NCBI GenBank assembly: GCA_017938205.1
Contig: JAGBCA010000065.1
Span: 28,903-92,902 of the forward strand
From: Clostridia bacterium
GTDB lineage: Bacteria > Bacillota > Clostridia > Oscillospirales > CAG-272
Direction: 5' to 3'
DNA length: 64,000 nucleotides
The position numbers and the translations under genes are program-made. The notes under the pieces are model-generated. The model worked only from the letters and a program-made list of their open reading frames with translations, ran no database searches and was not told the origin of the DNA. Position 1 is the stretch's first letter. Every line of letters begins with the position of its first letter. Below, piece after piece: positions 25,160 to 33,745 of the stretch.

Positions 25160-25205
25160 AAAAATGCCCATAACAGACCTTTGTGTCTATTATGGGCGTT
25201 TTTCT
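25160..25205 (-). terminator. Bidirectional terminator after spoVG
   Basis: GCCCATAACAGAC (25166-25178) pairs with GTCTATTATGGGC (25185-25197). T runs flank both sides, so it can end spoVG on the minus strand. Confidence 0.85.
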
Positions 25206-25257
25206 TGAAATTATGAAAGCGATGGGCGGCGCAGGGGGCGCCTCTTTGTGCGCTTTC

Positions 25258-25560
25258 TCAGAGGATCACGGGATCGCTCTGCTCTGCGGCATCGATCTCT
25301 GCGGCTGCAAGCTGCACGTGATACGCATCGATCACGGCCTCCTCAAGCTCGGCGCGGAAGCGCGCGTTGATGGGATGAACGATGTCACGGTAGGTATCAT
25401 CGGGATTCTTGCGAGAGGGCATTACGATGAAAAAACGGTCTCTTGCATAAATAACCTTGATATCGTGAACGGCCATGCATTCGTCAAACGTGACGGAAAC
25501 AACGGCCTTCATGGGGCCTTCGTTGAAAAACTTGCGAATTTTGATATCGGTGATCTGCAT
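25258..25560 (-). CDS. spoVG: Septation/regulatory RNA- and DNA-binding protein SpoVG
   Basis: 100 residues. Seen: the full SpoVG pattern MQITDIKIRKFFNEGPMKAVVSVTFDECMAVHDIKVI, then MPSRKNPDDTYRDIVHPINA, which is highly conserved. SpoVG is a small nucleic-acid-binding regulator affecting sporulation septation, cell-wall genes and virulence factors in various Firmicutes. The ATG at 25560 follows CAGGAGACACC. It is divergent from murC and monocistronic. Presence of spoVG does not by itself prove the organism forms spores. Confidence 0.97.
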   Translation of the reverse strand: MQITDIKIRKFFNEGPMKAVVSVTFDECMAVHDIKVIYARDRFFIVMPSRKNPDDTYRDIVHPINARFRAELEEAVIDAYHVQLAAAEIDAAEQSDPVIL

Positions 25561-25598
25561 AAGGTGTCTCCTGTGTTGTAGCATTTTTTAGTATTGCG

Positions 25599-25626
25599 AA
25601 TATAGTATACAATAAGTTTATGTCAA
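25599..25626 (-). promoter_or_regulatory. spoVG promoter
   Basis: On the minus strand TTGACA (25626-25621) and TATATT (25604-25599), spacer 16 bp. Confidence 0.6.
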
Positions 25627-25717
25627 ATATTCATTGAGAGTAATAATATTTTCCAAACGACGTGTAATCTTTTTATGAACTAATACGAGAAAAATTCATA
25701 AATATGGGAGGTTTTGT

Positions 25718-27103
25718 ATGATACGGTCGAAGGGCTACGGCAGAGAGGAGCGGCGTGCGCTTCTGTTTTCCGAGGGGACTCGGCTCTGCTTTTTGGGGAT
25801 CGGCGGCATCAGTATGTACGCTCTTGCGGTGCTCTGCCATGCAAACGGTGTGTGTGTTCTTGGTGCGGATCGCACGGAGAATGAAAGAACGCAGTCGCTT
25901 CGGCGGCTTGGGATCCGCATTTTCGTTCCCGAGGCGGGGGTGGCTGTGGAAAGTGCAACCGCCGTGGTTTGCAGTCTTGCTCTGGATGAAAATGCACCGG
26001 ATCTTTTACGCGCTCGCGAAAAGGGGATCCCCGTACTGACGCGCGGCGAGCTGCTTGGTGCACTGATGGAGGAGTATACGGTTTCGCTCGCCGTCAGCGG
26101 CACGCACGGCAAGAGCACCGTGACCGCCGCGCTTGCCGGGATCTTTTCGGCCGCAGGGAAGGCCCCCACCGTTCTTGCGGGTGAGCGGCTCCCCAAGTCG
26201 CAGGAGAGCTTTCTCCTTGGAAAAAAGGAATATTTGATCGCAGAGGCCTGCGAATACGGCGATAGCTTTCTCTCTCTTCGCCCCTCGGTTTCGCTTTTTT
26301 TGAATCTGGAATGGGATCACCCGGATTATTTTTCCTCCGAGGAGAAGCTCGTTCGTTCCTTTGCACGAGCCGCGATGGGGAGCGGCTCGGTGCTCTATGG
26401 CTCCGGATCGCCTTTGCTTGCAGAGATGGTGGAGCAGTACGGGATCAAAAATGCGATCTCGGTCGGTTGCAGAGCAGAGGACGATTATCGCTATGAGCTG
26501 CTCTCCTATGAAAACGCTTGCGCGCGGCTTCGATTTTATCCGATGGGAGGGGAGCCTGTCACCGTTTCTCTTTCCGTGCCCGGACGCTTTCAGATGCATA
26601 ATGCCGCAATGGCGCTGGCCGCCGCAAGCTATGTGGGGATTCCCAATGAGACAGCCGCCGCCGCGCTTTCCTCCTTTTGTGGCATTCATCGCCGCCTTTC
26701 ATGCATCGATGCACACGGTGCGTATCCGATATACTACGATTACGCGCACCATCCCACGGAGATCCGCGCCGGCATTGAGACTCTGCGGGATCTGCATTCC
26801 GCACCGATCACCGTGCTCTTCAGACCGCATACCTATTCACGCACGGTGGCTCTTTTTGAGAGCCTTGCCGCCGCACTTTCCACGGCTGACCGCCTTTTCG
26901 TTACGGATATAGACGGTGCGCGCGAAAAAGAGGGGAGCATCAGCGCACAGGCGCTTGCAGAGGCGGCGGGCGGCACCTATCTGCCTCTCTCTCAGGCGGC
27001 CTCTTACCTGAAGATAAGCGACGGACCGCTGGTGCTGATGGGGGCAGGGGATCTTTCCGCGGTGCTGTCCGTGCTTTCCGACGATAGAAAAGAAGGGGGT
27101 TGA
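25718..27103 (+). CDS. murC: UDP-N-acetylmuramate--L-alanine ligase
   Basis: 461 residues; adds L-Ala to UDP-MurNAc in peptidoglycan synthesis. Seen: CFLGIGGISMYALA (UDP-binding Rossmann start), ATP loop SGTHGKSTVTA, LFLNLEWDHPDYF, PGRFQMHNAAMALAA, YDYAHHPTEIRAGI and FRPHTYSRT, all Mur-ligase/MurC signatures. The ATG at 25718 has GGGAGG. The stop codon overlaps the -35 element of the mgtE promoter. It differs slightly from the usual GIGGIGM motif (S in place of the second G). Confidence 0.96.
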   Translation: MIRSKGYGREERRALLFSEGTRLCFLGIGGISMYALAVLCHANGVCVLGADRTENERTQSLRRLGIRIFVPEAGVAVESATAVVCSLALDENAPDLLRAREKGIPVLTRGELLGALMEEYTVSLAVSGTHGKSTVTAALAGIFSAAGKAPTVLAGERLPKSQESFLLGKKEYLIAEACEYGDSFLSLRPSVSLFLNLEWDHPDYFSSEEKLVRSFARAAMGSGSVLYGSGSPLLAEMVEQYGIKNAISVGCRAEDDYRYELLSYENACARLRFYPMGGEPVTVSLSVPGRFQMHNAAMALAAASYVGIPNETAAAALSSFCGIHRRLSCIDAHGAYPIYYDYAHHPTEIRAGIETLRDLHSAPITVLFRPHTYSRTVALFESLAAALSTADRLFVTDIDGAREKEGSISAQALAEAAGGTYLPLSQAASYLKISDGPLVLMGAGDLSAVLSVLSDDRKEGG

Positions 27104-27129
27104 CAAAGAGCTTTCATCTGGTGTAAAAT
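27100..27129 (+). promoter_or_regulatory. mgtE promoter, overlapping the murC stop
   Basis: TTGACA (27100-27105) contains the murC TGA stop. TAAAAT (27124-27129) follows after 18 bp. Confidence 0.7.
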
Positions 27130-27135
27130 AAAAAG

Positions 27136-27290
27136 GTGGTGAAGTATGCCGCCACACGTGGCGGATACACTAATGACATATATTACGCGCCGGCAGAAAG
27201 GAGTGGTTCTTGCATGAGTAGTAGTGAAAGTACGGATCGAAGTCGAAAAACAGAATATGCAGAGCCGTTTCTGCAGGAAAGAAGGATTAT
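27136..27290 (+). promoter_or_regulatory. Structured mgtE leader
   Basis: About 155 nt of 5' leader. It holds a GC-rich hairpin (GCCGCCAC near 27151 with GTGGCGG, flanked by GTAT/ATAC) and a short open frame with its own strong ribosome site. I could not match it to the M-box or manganese riboswitch consensus. Magnesium-dependent control is plausible from the gene but not shown. Confidence 0.45.
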
Positions 27291-27390
27291 ATGTCGGTTT
27301 TTAAAGAAATGGATCGCGATGCGTTGGCAGCGGTCGCCAAGGAATGGGAGACGGCGATCGCCGAGCGGCGCTATGCGGATTTTCGCGTAG
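27214..27390 (+). CDS. Short upstream open frame overlapping mgtE
   Basis: 58 codons starting at an ATG preceded by GAAAGGAG at good spacing, reading in another frame through the mgtE start (27291) and stopping about 100 bp inside it. The peptide starts MSSSESTDRSRKTEYAEPF and is basic; its second half is the out-of-frame shadow of mgtE. It resembles no known protein. If translated, it would couple to or compete with mgtE initiation. Translation is not proven. Confidence 0.35.
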   Translation: MSSSESTDRSRKTEYAEPFLQERRIICRFLKKWIAMRWQRSPRNGRRRSPSGAMRIFA

Positions 27391-28676
27391 AGGTCTCCCG
27401 CTATCATGAATCGGAGATCGCGGAGATCTTCGAATGTATTTCCGAGGAATACGAGAGCCGTGCCTTTCGGCTTTTAACGAAGGAGCAGGCCGCAGAGGTT
27501 TTCCTCACCTTTGACCCCGATCGTATGGAGCGGATCATCTCCATCGTTTCGGATGCCGAGCTTGCCAATATGCTCGAAGAGATGTACCTCGACGATACGG
27601 TGGATATCATCGAGGAAATGCCTGCCTACGTTGTAAAGCGTATCATGCGTAACAGCACCAAGGAGGACAGAGCCTCCTTGGCGCGCCTTTTGCGCTATCC
27701 GAAGGACAGCGCGGGCGCGATCATGACCACCGAGTACGTGCGGTTTCGCCCGGAGCAGACGGTGGAGGATGCGCTTACACATATCCGCCGCGTTGCCATC
27801 GATAAGGAAACGATCTACACCGCCTACGTCACGGATAAGGAGAGGCATCTTCTCGGCATCGTCACGGCAAAGCAGCTTCTGATCTCTCCCACGGATACCC
27901 TGCTTGCGGATATTATGGAGGAGCACGTGATCTCGGTCACCACGGCGGAGGATAAGGAAGCGGTGGCGATGAAGTTTGATAAATACGGCTTTCTCGCCTT
28001 GCCCGTTGTCGATGCGGAAAATCGCCTCGTCGGTATCGTCACGGTGGACGATGCGATGGACGTCCTTCGTGAAGAGGTTGAGGAGGATATCGCGAAGATG
28101 GCAGGTATGTCTCCTGCCGAAGTGCCGTATCTGAAGGCCTCCGTGCGCTCGCTTTTTTTGTCACGCGTGCCGTGGCTGCTTCTTTTGATGATCTCAGCTA
28201 CCTTTTCAAGCACGATCTTAAACTTTTTTGAAGCTGCACTCCCTGCCGTGCTCGTCCTTTTCGTTCCCATGCTGATGGATACGGGAGGCAACAGCGGCGG
28301 CCAGGCCTCGGTCACGTTGATCCGCGGACTATCGCTTGGTGAGGTTTCGGGAAGAGATACCCTCCGCATCCTTTATAAAGAAGTGTGTGTGGGGCTTCTT
28401 TGCGGCCTTGCCGTTGGCGCGGCGGCTTTCCTTAAAGTCATGTTGATCGATCATTTTCTGATGGCAAACCCCGCCGTGACGGTGAGCGTTGCCTTGGCGG
28501 TGGCTCTTGCCATGCTCGTCACGGTGCTGATCGCAAAGCTGATCGGCTGCCTTTTGCCGTTGCTTGCCGTCCGTCTGCACCTGGATCCCGCCGTGATGGC
28601 ATCTCCCTTCATCACAACGATCGTGGATGCTCTGGCTTTGTTAATGTACTTCTTTATCGCTTCCACTCTTTTATAA
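27291..28676 (+). CDS. mgtE: Magnesium transporter MgtE
   Basis: 461 residues. Seen: an N-terminal MgtE superhelical domain (about 1-130, EIFECISEEYESRAFRLL..., DDTVDIIEEMPAYVVKRIM), two CBS domains (about 135-255, with the GAIMTTEYV and LPVVDAENRLVGIVTVDDAMDVL patterns), a plug helix, then five membrane helices from about 285 with the pore signature PMLMDTGGNSGGQASVTLIRGL. Complete length. The N and CBS domains sense cytoplasmic Mg2+ and close the channel. The ATG at 27291 has AGAAGGAT. It has a leader with hairpin and overlapping short frame. Confidence 0.97.
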   Translation: MSVFKEMDRDALAAVAKEWETAIAERRYADFRVEVSRYHESEIAEIFECISEEYESRAFRLLTKEQAAEVFLTFDPDRMERIISIVSDAELANMLEEMYLDDTVDIIEEMPAYVVKRIMRNSTKEDRASLARLLRYPKDSAGAIMTTEYVRFRPEQTVEDALTHIRRVAIDKETIYTAYVTDKERHLLGIVTAKQLLISPTDTLLADIMEEHVISVTTAEDKEAVAMKFDKYGFLALPVVDAENRLVGIVTVDDAMDVLREEVEEDIAKMAGMSPAEVPYLKASVRSLFLSRVPWLLLLMISATFSSTILNFFEAALPAVLVLFVPMLMDTGGNSGGQASVTLIRGLSLGEVSGRDTLRILYKEVCVGLLCGLAVGAAAFLKVMLIDHFLMANPAVTVSVALAVALAMLVTVLIAKLIGCLLPLLAVRLHLDPAVMASPFITTIVDALALLMYFFIASTLL

Positions 28677-28750
28677 GACGGAATTTGTGAACTAATATTT
28701 GCATTTTATCAAAAAATACAGCACCGTGTAGGAAAACAGAGGAAAATGAC

Positions 28751-29401
28751 ATGTCAAAATACGATCTGATACTTTTTGATTTGGATGGAACACTCACCAA
28801 CCCCGAAAGCGGACTGATCAAGAGCTTTTCTTATGCGCTGACCCGTATGGGCATCGATTGCTCGGACAAGGAGGCTCTGAAGTGCTTTATCGGGCCGCCG
28901 CTCTATGACGAGTGGCAGAAAGTGTACGGCTTCTCGCCCGAGGAGGCCGGGCTTGCGCTGGATTATTTCCATGAGTATTTTGAGGTGGAGGGCTGGTGCG
29001 ACAACGTCATGTACGAAGGCATCCCCGCGCTTCTCTCCGGGCTTCGCGCCGCAGGTAAACGCATCGCGCTTGCTACCTCCAAGCCCGAGACGTTTGCAAA
29101 AAAGATCCTGCGCCTTTTTGATATCAGCAAATATTTTGATTTTGAGGCGGGGGCGTATTCGGATCGCATTCGGGATAAAAAATGGGAGGTTCTCGCCTAT
29201 GCCATGGAGCAGTTTCCCGATATTCCGAAGGAAAAATGCGTTCTCGTGGGGGATCGGAAATACGATGCCGAGGGGGCAAAGCGTTGCGGTATCGATGCCG
29301 TTGCCGTTGGTTGGGGGCACGGAACGGCTAAGGAGCTTTCAAAGAGCGGCTTCGTTGCCGTGTTGCAAACACCCGAGGCGCTCCTTTCCTATTTGCTATA
29401 A
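28751..29401 (+). CDS. HAD-superfamily phosphatase, phosphoglycolate-phosphatase-like
   Basis: 216 residues. Seen: motif I FDLDGTLTNPESG with the nucleophile Asp, helical cap domain (residues about 18-85, FIGPPLYDEWQKVYG), motif II LATSKPETFA, motif III Lys in DRIRDKKWEV, and motif IV CVLVGDRKYDAEGAKRCG. This is a HAD subfamily IA enzyme; the FIGPPL segment fits the phosphoglycolate/pyrophosphate-phosphatase group. The physiological substrate is not fixed. ATG at 28751 with GAGGAAAA; strong terminator directly behind. Confidence 0.9.
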   Translation: MSKYDLILFDLDGTLTNPESGLIKSFSYALTRMGIDCSDKEALKCFIGPPLYDEWQKVYGFSPEEAGLALDYFHEYFEVEGWCDNVMYEGIPALLSGLRAAGKRIALATSKPETFAKKILRLFDISKYFDFEAGAYSDRIRDKKWEVLAYAMEQFPDIPKEKCVLVGDRKYDAEGAKRCGIDAVAVGWGHGTAKELSKSGFVAVLQTPEALLSYLL

Positions 29402-29405
29402 TTTG

Positions 29406-29450
29406 AAGAGTGCTTTTGTTAATTCTTAACAAAAGCACTCTTTTCTTTTT
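29406..29450 (+). terminator. Terminator of the HAD phosphatase gene
   Basis: A 17-bp perfect stem starting AAGAGTGCTTTTGTTAA, loop TTC, followed by T-rich sequence. Confidence 0.93.
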
Positions 29451-29496
29451 GTTATAATAACGGGCGTACTCGAAAAAAATTTGTTTTTCTTGGAAT

Positions 29497-29526
29497 TTGA
29501 ACTTTCGTTTTTTATCTTTTTATGTT
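29497..29526 (+). promoter_or_regulatory. Predicted promoter of the O-acylation cassette
   Basis: TTGAAC (29497-29502) and TATGTT (29521-29526), spacer 18 bp; moderate match. Confidence 0.45.
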
Positions 29527-29564
29527 ATTATTAAAGAAAAATGAGTTATATCGGAGGCATGAAA

Positions 29565-31961
29565 ATGAAACGAATACTCCTCTTTTCGCTTTGTCTTTTT
29601 TCTTTGCTTGCACTCGTTGCCTGCGGCGGTCAGACTACGCCCGGCGGTGAGCAGAATCCTACCTCGGATGAATACACGGTGACCTTTATCTCGGAAAATG
29701 CCTGCGCCTCGGTTACCTCTGCAAATCCCGTCACAGTCAAGGCGGGAGAAACGGCAACCTTCCGTGTCAAGCTTTCCGATACGGCCGTGTTCCGCAGCAC
29801 GGATGCAGGGCACTATGATTATAAAACGCGTCTGTTGACCGTTCCGAACGTTACGAAGGACACGCGCGTGCGCTTTTTCGCTGAGGATGTAGGCTATGAT
29901 ACCACGGGTGCGTATCACCTTCGCTTCGTTGGCGGCACGAAGGATACGGTCTCGCACGCCGATCCCGAGGCCGATATTCAGCCGGGAACGCGCATTGCCG
30001 TTACGGCGGGAGATACGAACGCTTCCTTCATCGGCTGGACGGCTCACGCCCCCCGCGCCAACGGCGGCACGCTTCTTTCCGAGGCGCGTACATATGAATT
30101 TGATCTGTCGCCCGATCTCGTTCGCAATGGGCTCTTGATCCTCTACGCCAATTATTCGGAGGAGAACGTATATTATTACGATCCGAACGGCGGCACGATC
30201 CATACCGACTCTCGCAATCTGACGGTTGCCTCCACCTATACGGCGTCGCGCGAGGCAGGCCGCCTGCGTGTGGCACTCTCCGAAAAGGAGATGGAGACAC
30301 TTGGATGTGCCTCGCTCTTTTACGATGACGGTACCTTCAGCCGTGACGGCCACGTGCTTCTTGAATACAACACCAAGGCGGACGGCAGCGGTGAGGGCTA
30401 TAGCCTTGGCTCCAAATTCCCGATGAATACGGGCTCGAACGTCCTCTATTGCATTTGGGGCGCGGTGGAGTCCGAGGAGAAATTCTCCTATGTGGATTTC
30501 TCGTACGCTCGTCCGAGCGGTATCTCGGTGGCAAATACGCCCGGATGGAATACGAGCGGCGTGCAGATCCGTTCCTATTTCGGCAACGCGGAAACGGTGA
30601 TCATTCCCGAAACGCTGGGTGGCAAGCCCGTTATTTCCGTGGCGAGCGGCGCGTTTGATCACTGCACGAATATGAAAACGCTCGTGCTTTCGAAAAATCT
30701 TCTTTACGTAGAGGATGGCGCGTTCACCAATCTTCAAAATCTTACCACGTTGTATTATTCGGATAGCATTTATGATATTGGCAATGCGGTGATGGATGCC
30801 TCGGGCTATGCAACGCTCAAGACCTTTATCGTGAATGCAACCACGCCGCCCCGTTTCTCCACGGGAGATGCTGTGTTTGCAAAAAAGCTTTGCCGCCTGC
30901 TTGCCAATGCGGATCAGCCGCGCATCATTATGATCGCAGGATCGTCTGCCCGTCAGGGCTTCTCAACGCCTTATCTTGAGGGGCTGCTTGAGAGCGAATA
31001 TACCGTGATCAACCTCGGCACCACCCGTACCACCCAAGGATTTATGTATCTTGAGGCGATGCAGCATTACGCAACCGAGAAGGACGTTATTCTCTATGCA
31101 CCCGAAAACAGCTCCTATATGATGGGAGAGGGAACGCTGTATTGGAAGACCCTTCGCGATATGGAGGGAATGTATAATATCTTCCGCTATATCGATATCA
31201 GGGGCTATTCCAACGTGTTTGGTGCGTTTGCCGAGTTCAATAGCGGCATCGCAGAGGTGCCCGGAGTGGATGCCTGCTACGCACCGCGCTATGGCAGAGC
31301 GCCCGAGACCTACGAGGATATTCTGAAGTCTACGGCAGACGACGAATACGGCGATTATCAGAATGTCGCCCGTAACGGATATCGCTCGGAGCTTTCCCGC
31401 CCCTTCCAGGATGCCTACGTGATCACGTTAAACGAGCGATTTAAGTCACGGCAGGATTTCGGCTGGGACAACAACGTCGCGGATTATTGGAAGAGTGACG
31501 ATTGGAAGGACGAAAGCAACGCCGCATGGTGTAATATCGACGATCCGTACTACGTAAGCAATATGAACCGCGCTATCCGTGCGGCAAAGGGCACGGGGGC
31601 AAAGGTGTATTTCTCCTTTTCGCCTGCCGATGCCTCGCGTCTTTGCTCCGAGGCTTTGGCGGATATCGACGCATGGTGCGCAGACTACGAGGCGTTTATC
31701 GCAAGCACCTATGAATTTGATGGGCTTCTCGGCAATGCCAAGGACTATATCATGCACCACGAGTATTTCTACGACAACGCCTTCCATCCGAACGATTACG
31801 GCCGTACCTTCCGCACCTATCAGGTCTATAAGGATCTGTGCGCTGTACTTGGTGAGACAACGGTGAATCCGATCTTCTTCGTCGGCTTTGACGGAGATAT
31901 CGACGGCTGCCGCATGGAAACGGATTATGACGGTGTGCCGAATTATCCCGCATTTGAATGA
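29565..31961 (+). CDS. Lipoprotein with LRR segment and C-terminal SGNH/DltD-AlgX-like domain
   Basis: 798 residues. Seen: signal peptide with lipobox LLALVAC (Cys about 20), so a membrane-anchored lipoprotein. Beta-rich region with DPNGGT-type repeats to about 330; a BspA-type leucine-rich segment (about 345-440, AETVIIPETLGGKPV..., ASGAFDHCTNMKTLVL). Then a SGNH-like domain with IIMIAGSSARQGF (nucleophile Ser), APENSSYMM, and the distal DNAFHPNDYGR block with Asp and His. Start at 29565 because GGAGG is 7 bp upstream; the ATG at 29559 would be too close. The MBOAT two genes downstream indicates a role in transferring acyl groups to an extracytoplasmic polymer. Confidence 0.8.
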   Translation: MKRILLFSLCLFSLLALVACGGQTTPGGEQNPTSDEYTVTFISENACASVTSANPVTVKAGETATFRVKLSDTAVFRSTDAGHYDYKTRLLTVPNVTKDTRVRFFAEDVGYDTTGAYHLRFVGGTKDTVSHADPEADIQPGTRIAVTAGDTNASFIGWTAHAPRANGGTLLSEARTYEFDLSPDLVRNGLLILYANYSEENVYYYDPNGGTIHTDSRNLTVASTYTASREAGRLRVALSEKEMETLGCASLFYDDGTFSRDGHVLLEYNTKADGSGEGYSLGSKFPMNTGSNVLYCIWGAVESEEKFSYVDFSYARPSGISVANTPGWNTSGVQIRSYFGNAETVIIPETLGGKPVISVASGAFDHCTNMKTLVLSKNLLYVEDGAFTNLQNLTTLYYSDSIYDIGNAVMDASGYATLKTFIVNATTPPRFSTGDAVFAKKLCRLLANADQPRIIMIAGSSARQGFSTPYLEGLLESEYTVINLGTTRTTQGFMYLEAMQHYATEKDVILYAPENSSYMMGEGTLYWKTLRDMEGMYNIFRYIDIRGYSNVFGAFAEFNSGIAEVPGVDACYAPRYGRAPETYEDILKSTADDEYGDYQNVARNGYRSELSRPFQDAYVITLNERFKSRQDFGWDNNVADYWKSDDWKDESNAAWCNIDDPYYVSNMNRAIRAAKGTGAKVYFSFSPADASRLCSEALADIDAWCADYEAFIASTYEFDGLLGNAKDYIMHHEYFYDNAFHPNDYGRTFRTYQVYKDLCAVLGETTVNPIFFVGFDGDIDGCRMETDYDGVPNYPAFE

Positions 31962-31982
31962 AAAATCTTTTAGGAGCTTTTT

Positions 31983-32276
31983 ATGCAGATCTTTTCGCAT
32001 CCCGTTCCGCTGATCCTCGCGATTCTTCTCACGGTGCTGCACTTTGTTGCTCCCGCCCTGCCTGCGCTTTTTGAAAAAATATTGAAATATGCAAATATAT
32101 GTTTGCATATAGTGCTGTATTTTGCGTTAATTCTCTTTAAAACACCGCTGGATGAGGTCGTGCTTGTTTATCTGGTTTCGCTTCTGCTATATATCCTTTC
32201 TGCGCTTCTTTGGCAGAGAATAGACGCTCGGAGTGAACAAAGCTCCGCGAAAGAGAAAGGAGAGTCGAAAAAATGA
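31983..32276 (+). CDS. Small membrane protein next to MBOAT
   Basis: 97 residues with about three hydrophobic helices (residues 8-28, 38-52, 58-76) and a short charged C-terminal tail. ATG at 31983 with TTAGGAGC. Its stop overlaps the MBOAT start by 4 bp (ATGA). No family is recognised, but its size and position recall small membrane partners of MBOAT acyltransferases such as DltX. A role in assembling or gating the acylation complex is inferred from context only. Confidence 0.75.
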   Translation: MQIFSHPVPLILAILLTVLHFVAPALPALFEKILKYANICLHIVLYFALILFKTPLDEVVLVYLVSLLLYILSALLWQRIDARSEQSSAKEKGESKK

Positions 32277-33733
32277 CCTTCAATTCTCTTGCCTTCGTGC
32301 TCTTTTATCCGTGTGTGCTCCTGCTTTATTTTCTCCTGCCAAGGCGCGCACGCCTGCCGCTTCTCTTGGCGGCAAGCTACTTCTTCTATATGTACTATCA
32401 GCCCTCGCTGATCTTCCTCATTTTCGGTACAACGGTGATCTCGTGGCTTGCCGCGTGGGGGATTTCGCGCAGCCACTCGCTTGCAATACGCCGCCTGCTT
32501 CTTTCTCTGACGCTGATCGTGTGTCTCGGAACGCTCTTTTTCTATAAGTATTTTGACTTTTTGATGGGTAGCATCACAGGGCTGATCCGTTTCTTTGGCG
32601 GCACAGCCTCGCCGATCGTTCTCTCGCTCGTGCTTCCTGTCGGTATCTCGTTTTATACCTTTCAGACGCTTTCCTACGTGATCGACGTGTATCGCGGCAG
32701 CATTCCGCATGAGAAAAATTTTTTCTATTATGCGCTTTTCGTTTCCTTCTTTCCGCAGCTGGTTGCCGGCCCGATCGAGCGGCCCGAAAATCTTCTGCCG
32801 CAGCTGAAGGAAAAGTACGTTTTCAATAAGGCGGATGCTGTCAAGGGTGCAAAGCATATGCTTGTCGGCTATTTCAAAAAGATCTGCGTGGCGGATCTTC
32901 TGGCCGAAACGGTCAATCTCGTGTATAATGTGCCCGAGGAGGCAACGCCGCTCGGCATCCTGATCGCCACGGCACTCTTTGCCGTGCAGATCTATTGCGA
33001 TTTTTCGGGCTATACGGATATTGCCATCGGTATCTCGCGCGTGATGGGTATTCGTCTGATGCAGAACTTTGATCATCCTTACCGAGCACGCACCGTGCGT
33101 GAGTTTTGGTCGCGCTGGCATATCTCGCTTTCCTCCTGGTTCAAGGATTATCTCTATATCCCGCTTGGTGGCAGCCGATGCGCAAGGTGGCGGCATATGC
33201 TGAATCTGATGATCGTGTTTGCGGTCTCGGGCCTTTGGCACGGTGCAAGCTTCACCTTCATCGTCTGGGGGCTTCTGCACGGTGTGTATCAGGTGGTCGG
33301 ACAGCTGACGAAGCGGCCGCGTGTCGCCCTTCGCGCCCGCCTGGGAATATCGGAGGATAGCCGCATTTTGCACGCTTGGCAGACGGCTTGCACCTCTCTG
33401 CTCGTTGGCTTTGCATGGCTCTTCTTCCGTGCAAATTCCATGCAGGATGCCATCACGCTTCTCGGACGATTTTTTAACGGTGCGGCGTGGCTTTTGCCCT
33501 TTTCCCTCAAAGAGAATCTCGGCCTGTCGTCTGTCGCCGTTCTGACGGTGATCGTTTCGCTTGCCTTGCTTTGGCTTATGGATCGCCTCGTTGCCTACGG
33601 AGACGGAGAGGATGGCTCTGCCGTTCTCGTAAGGGACGGAGCCTTCGTTTATATCGTATGGACGCTTTTGCTCGTTTATATGCTGCTGCTTGCCTCCGAT
33701 AAGGTGAGCACCTTTATCTATTTCCAATTCTGA
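32273..33733 (+). CDS. MBOAT-family membrane O-acyltransferase (AlgI/DltB type)
   Basis: 486 residues, polytopic (about 10-11 helices). Seen: MTFNSLAFVLFYPCVLLLYF at the start, then the AlgI hallmarks LPVGISFYTFQTLSYVIDVY, FPQLVAGPIERP, QIYCDFSGYTDIAIG, NFDHPYRARTVREFWSRWHISLSSWFKDYLYIPLGG (around 266-300), and the active-site His in SGLWHGASFTFIVWG near residue 322. These enzymes move acyl groups across the membrane for O-acetylation of alginate, wall polymers or exopolysaccharide. The neighbours supply two extracellular SGNH-type partners. The acceptor polymer is unknown. Confidence 0.96.
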   Translation: MTFNSLAFVLFYPCVLLLYFLLPRRARLPLLLAASYFFYMYYQPSLIFLIFGTTVISWLAAWGISRSHSLAIRRLLLSLTLIVCLGTLFFYKYFDFLMGSITGLIRFFGGTASPIVLSLVLPVGISFYTFQTLSYVIDVYRGSIPHEKNFFYYALFVSFFPQLVAGPIERPENLLPQLKEKYVFNKADAVKGAKHMLVGYFKKICVADLLAETVNLVYNVPEEATPLGILIATALFAVQIYCDFSGYTDIAIGISRVMGIRLMQNFDHPYRARTVREFWSRWHISLSSWFKDYLYIPLGGSRCARWRHMLNLMIVFAVSGLWHGASFTFIVWGLLHGVYQVVGQLTKRPRVALRARLGISEDSRILHAWQTACTSLLVGFAWLFFRANSMQDAITLLGRFFNGAAWLLPFSLKENLGLSSVAVLTVIVSLALLWLMDRLVAYGDGEDGSAVLVRDGAFVYIVWTLLLVYMLLLASDKVSTFIYFQF

Positions 33734-33745
33734 TGGGAGGCTGTG

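Noticed and set aside
27136-27290. M-box or manganese riboswitch ahead of mgtE
   Set aside because: The leader is structured but I could not align it with the conserved core of either riboswitch, so no riboswitch class is called.
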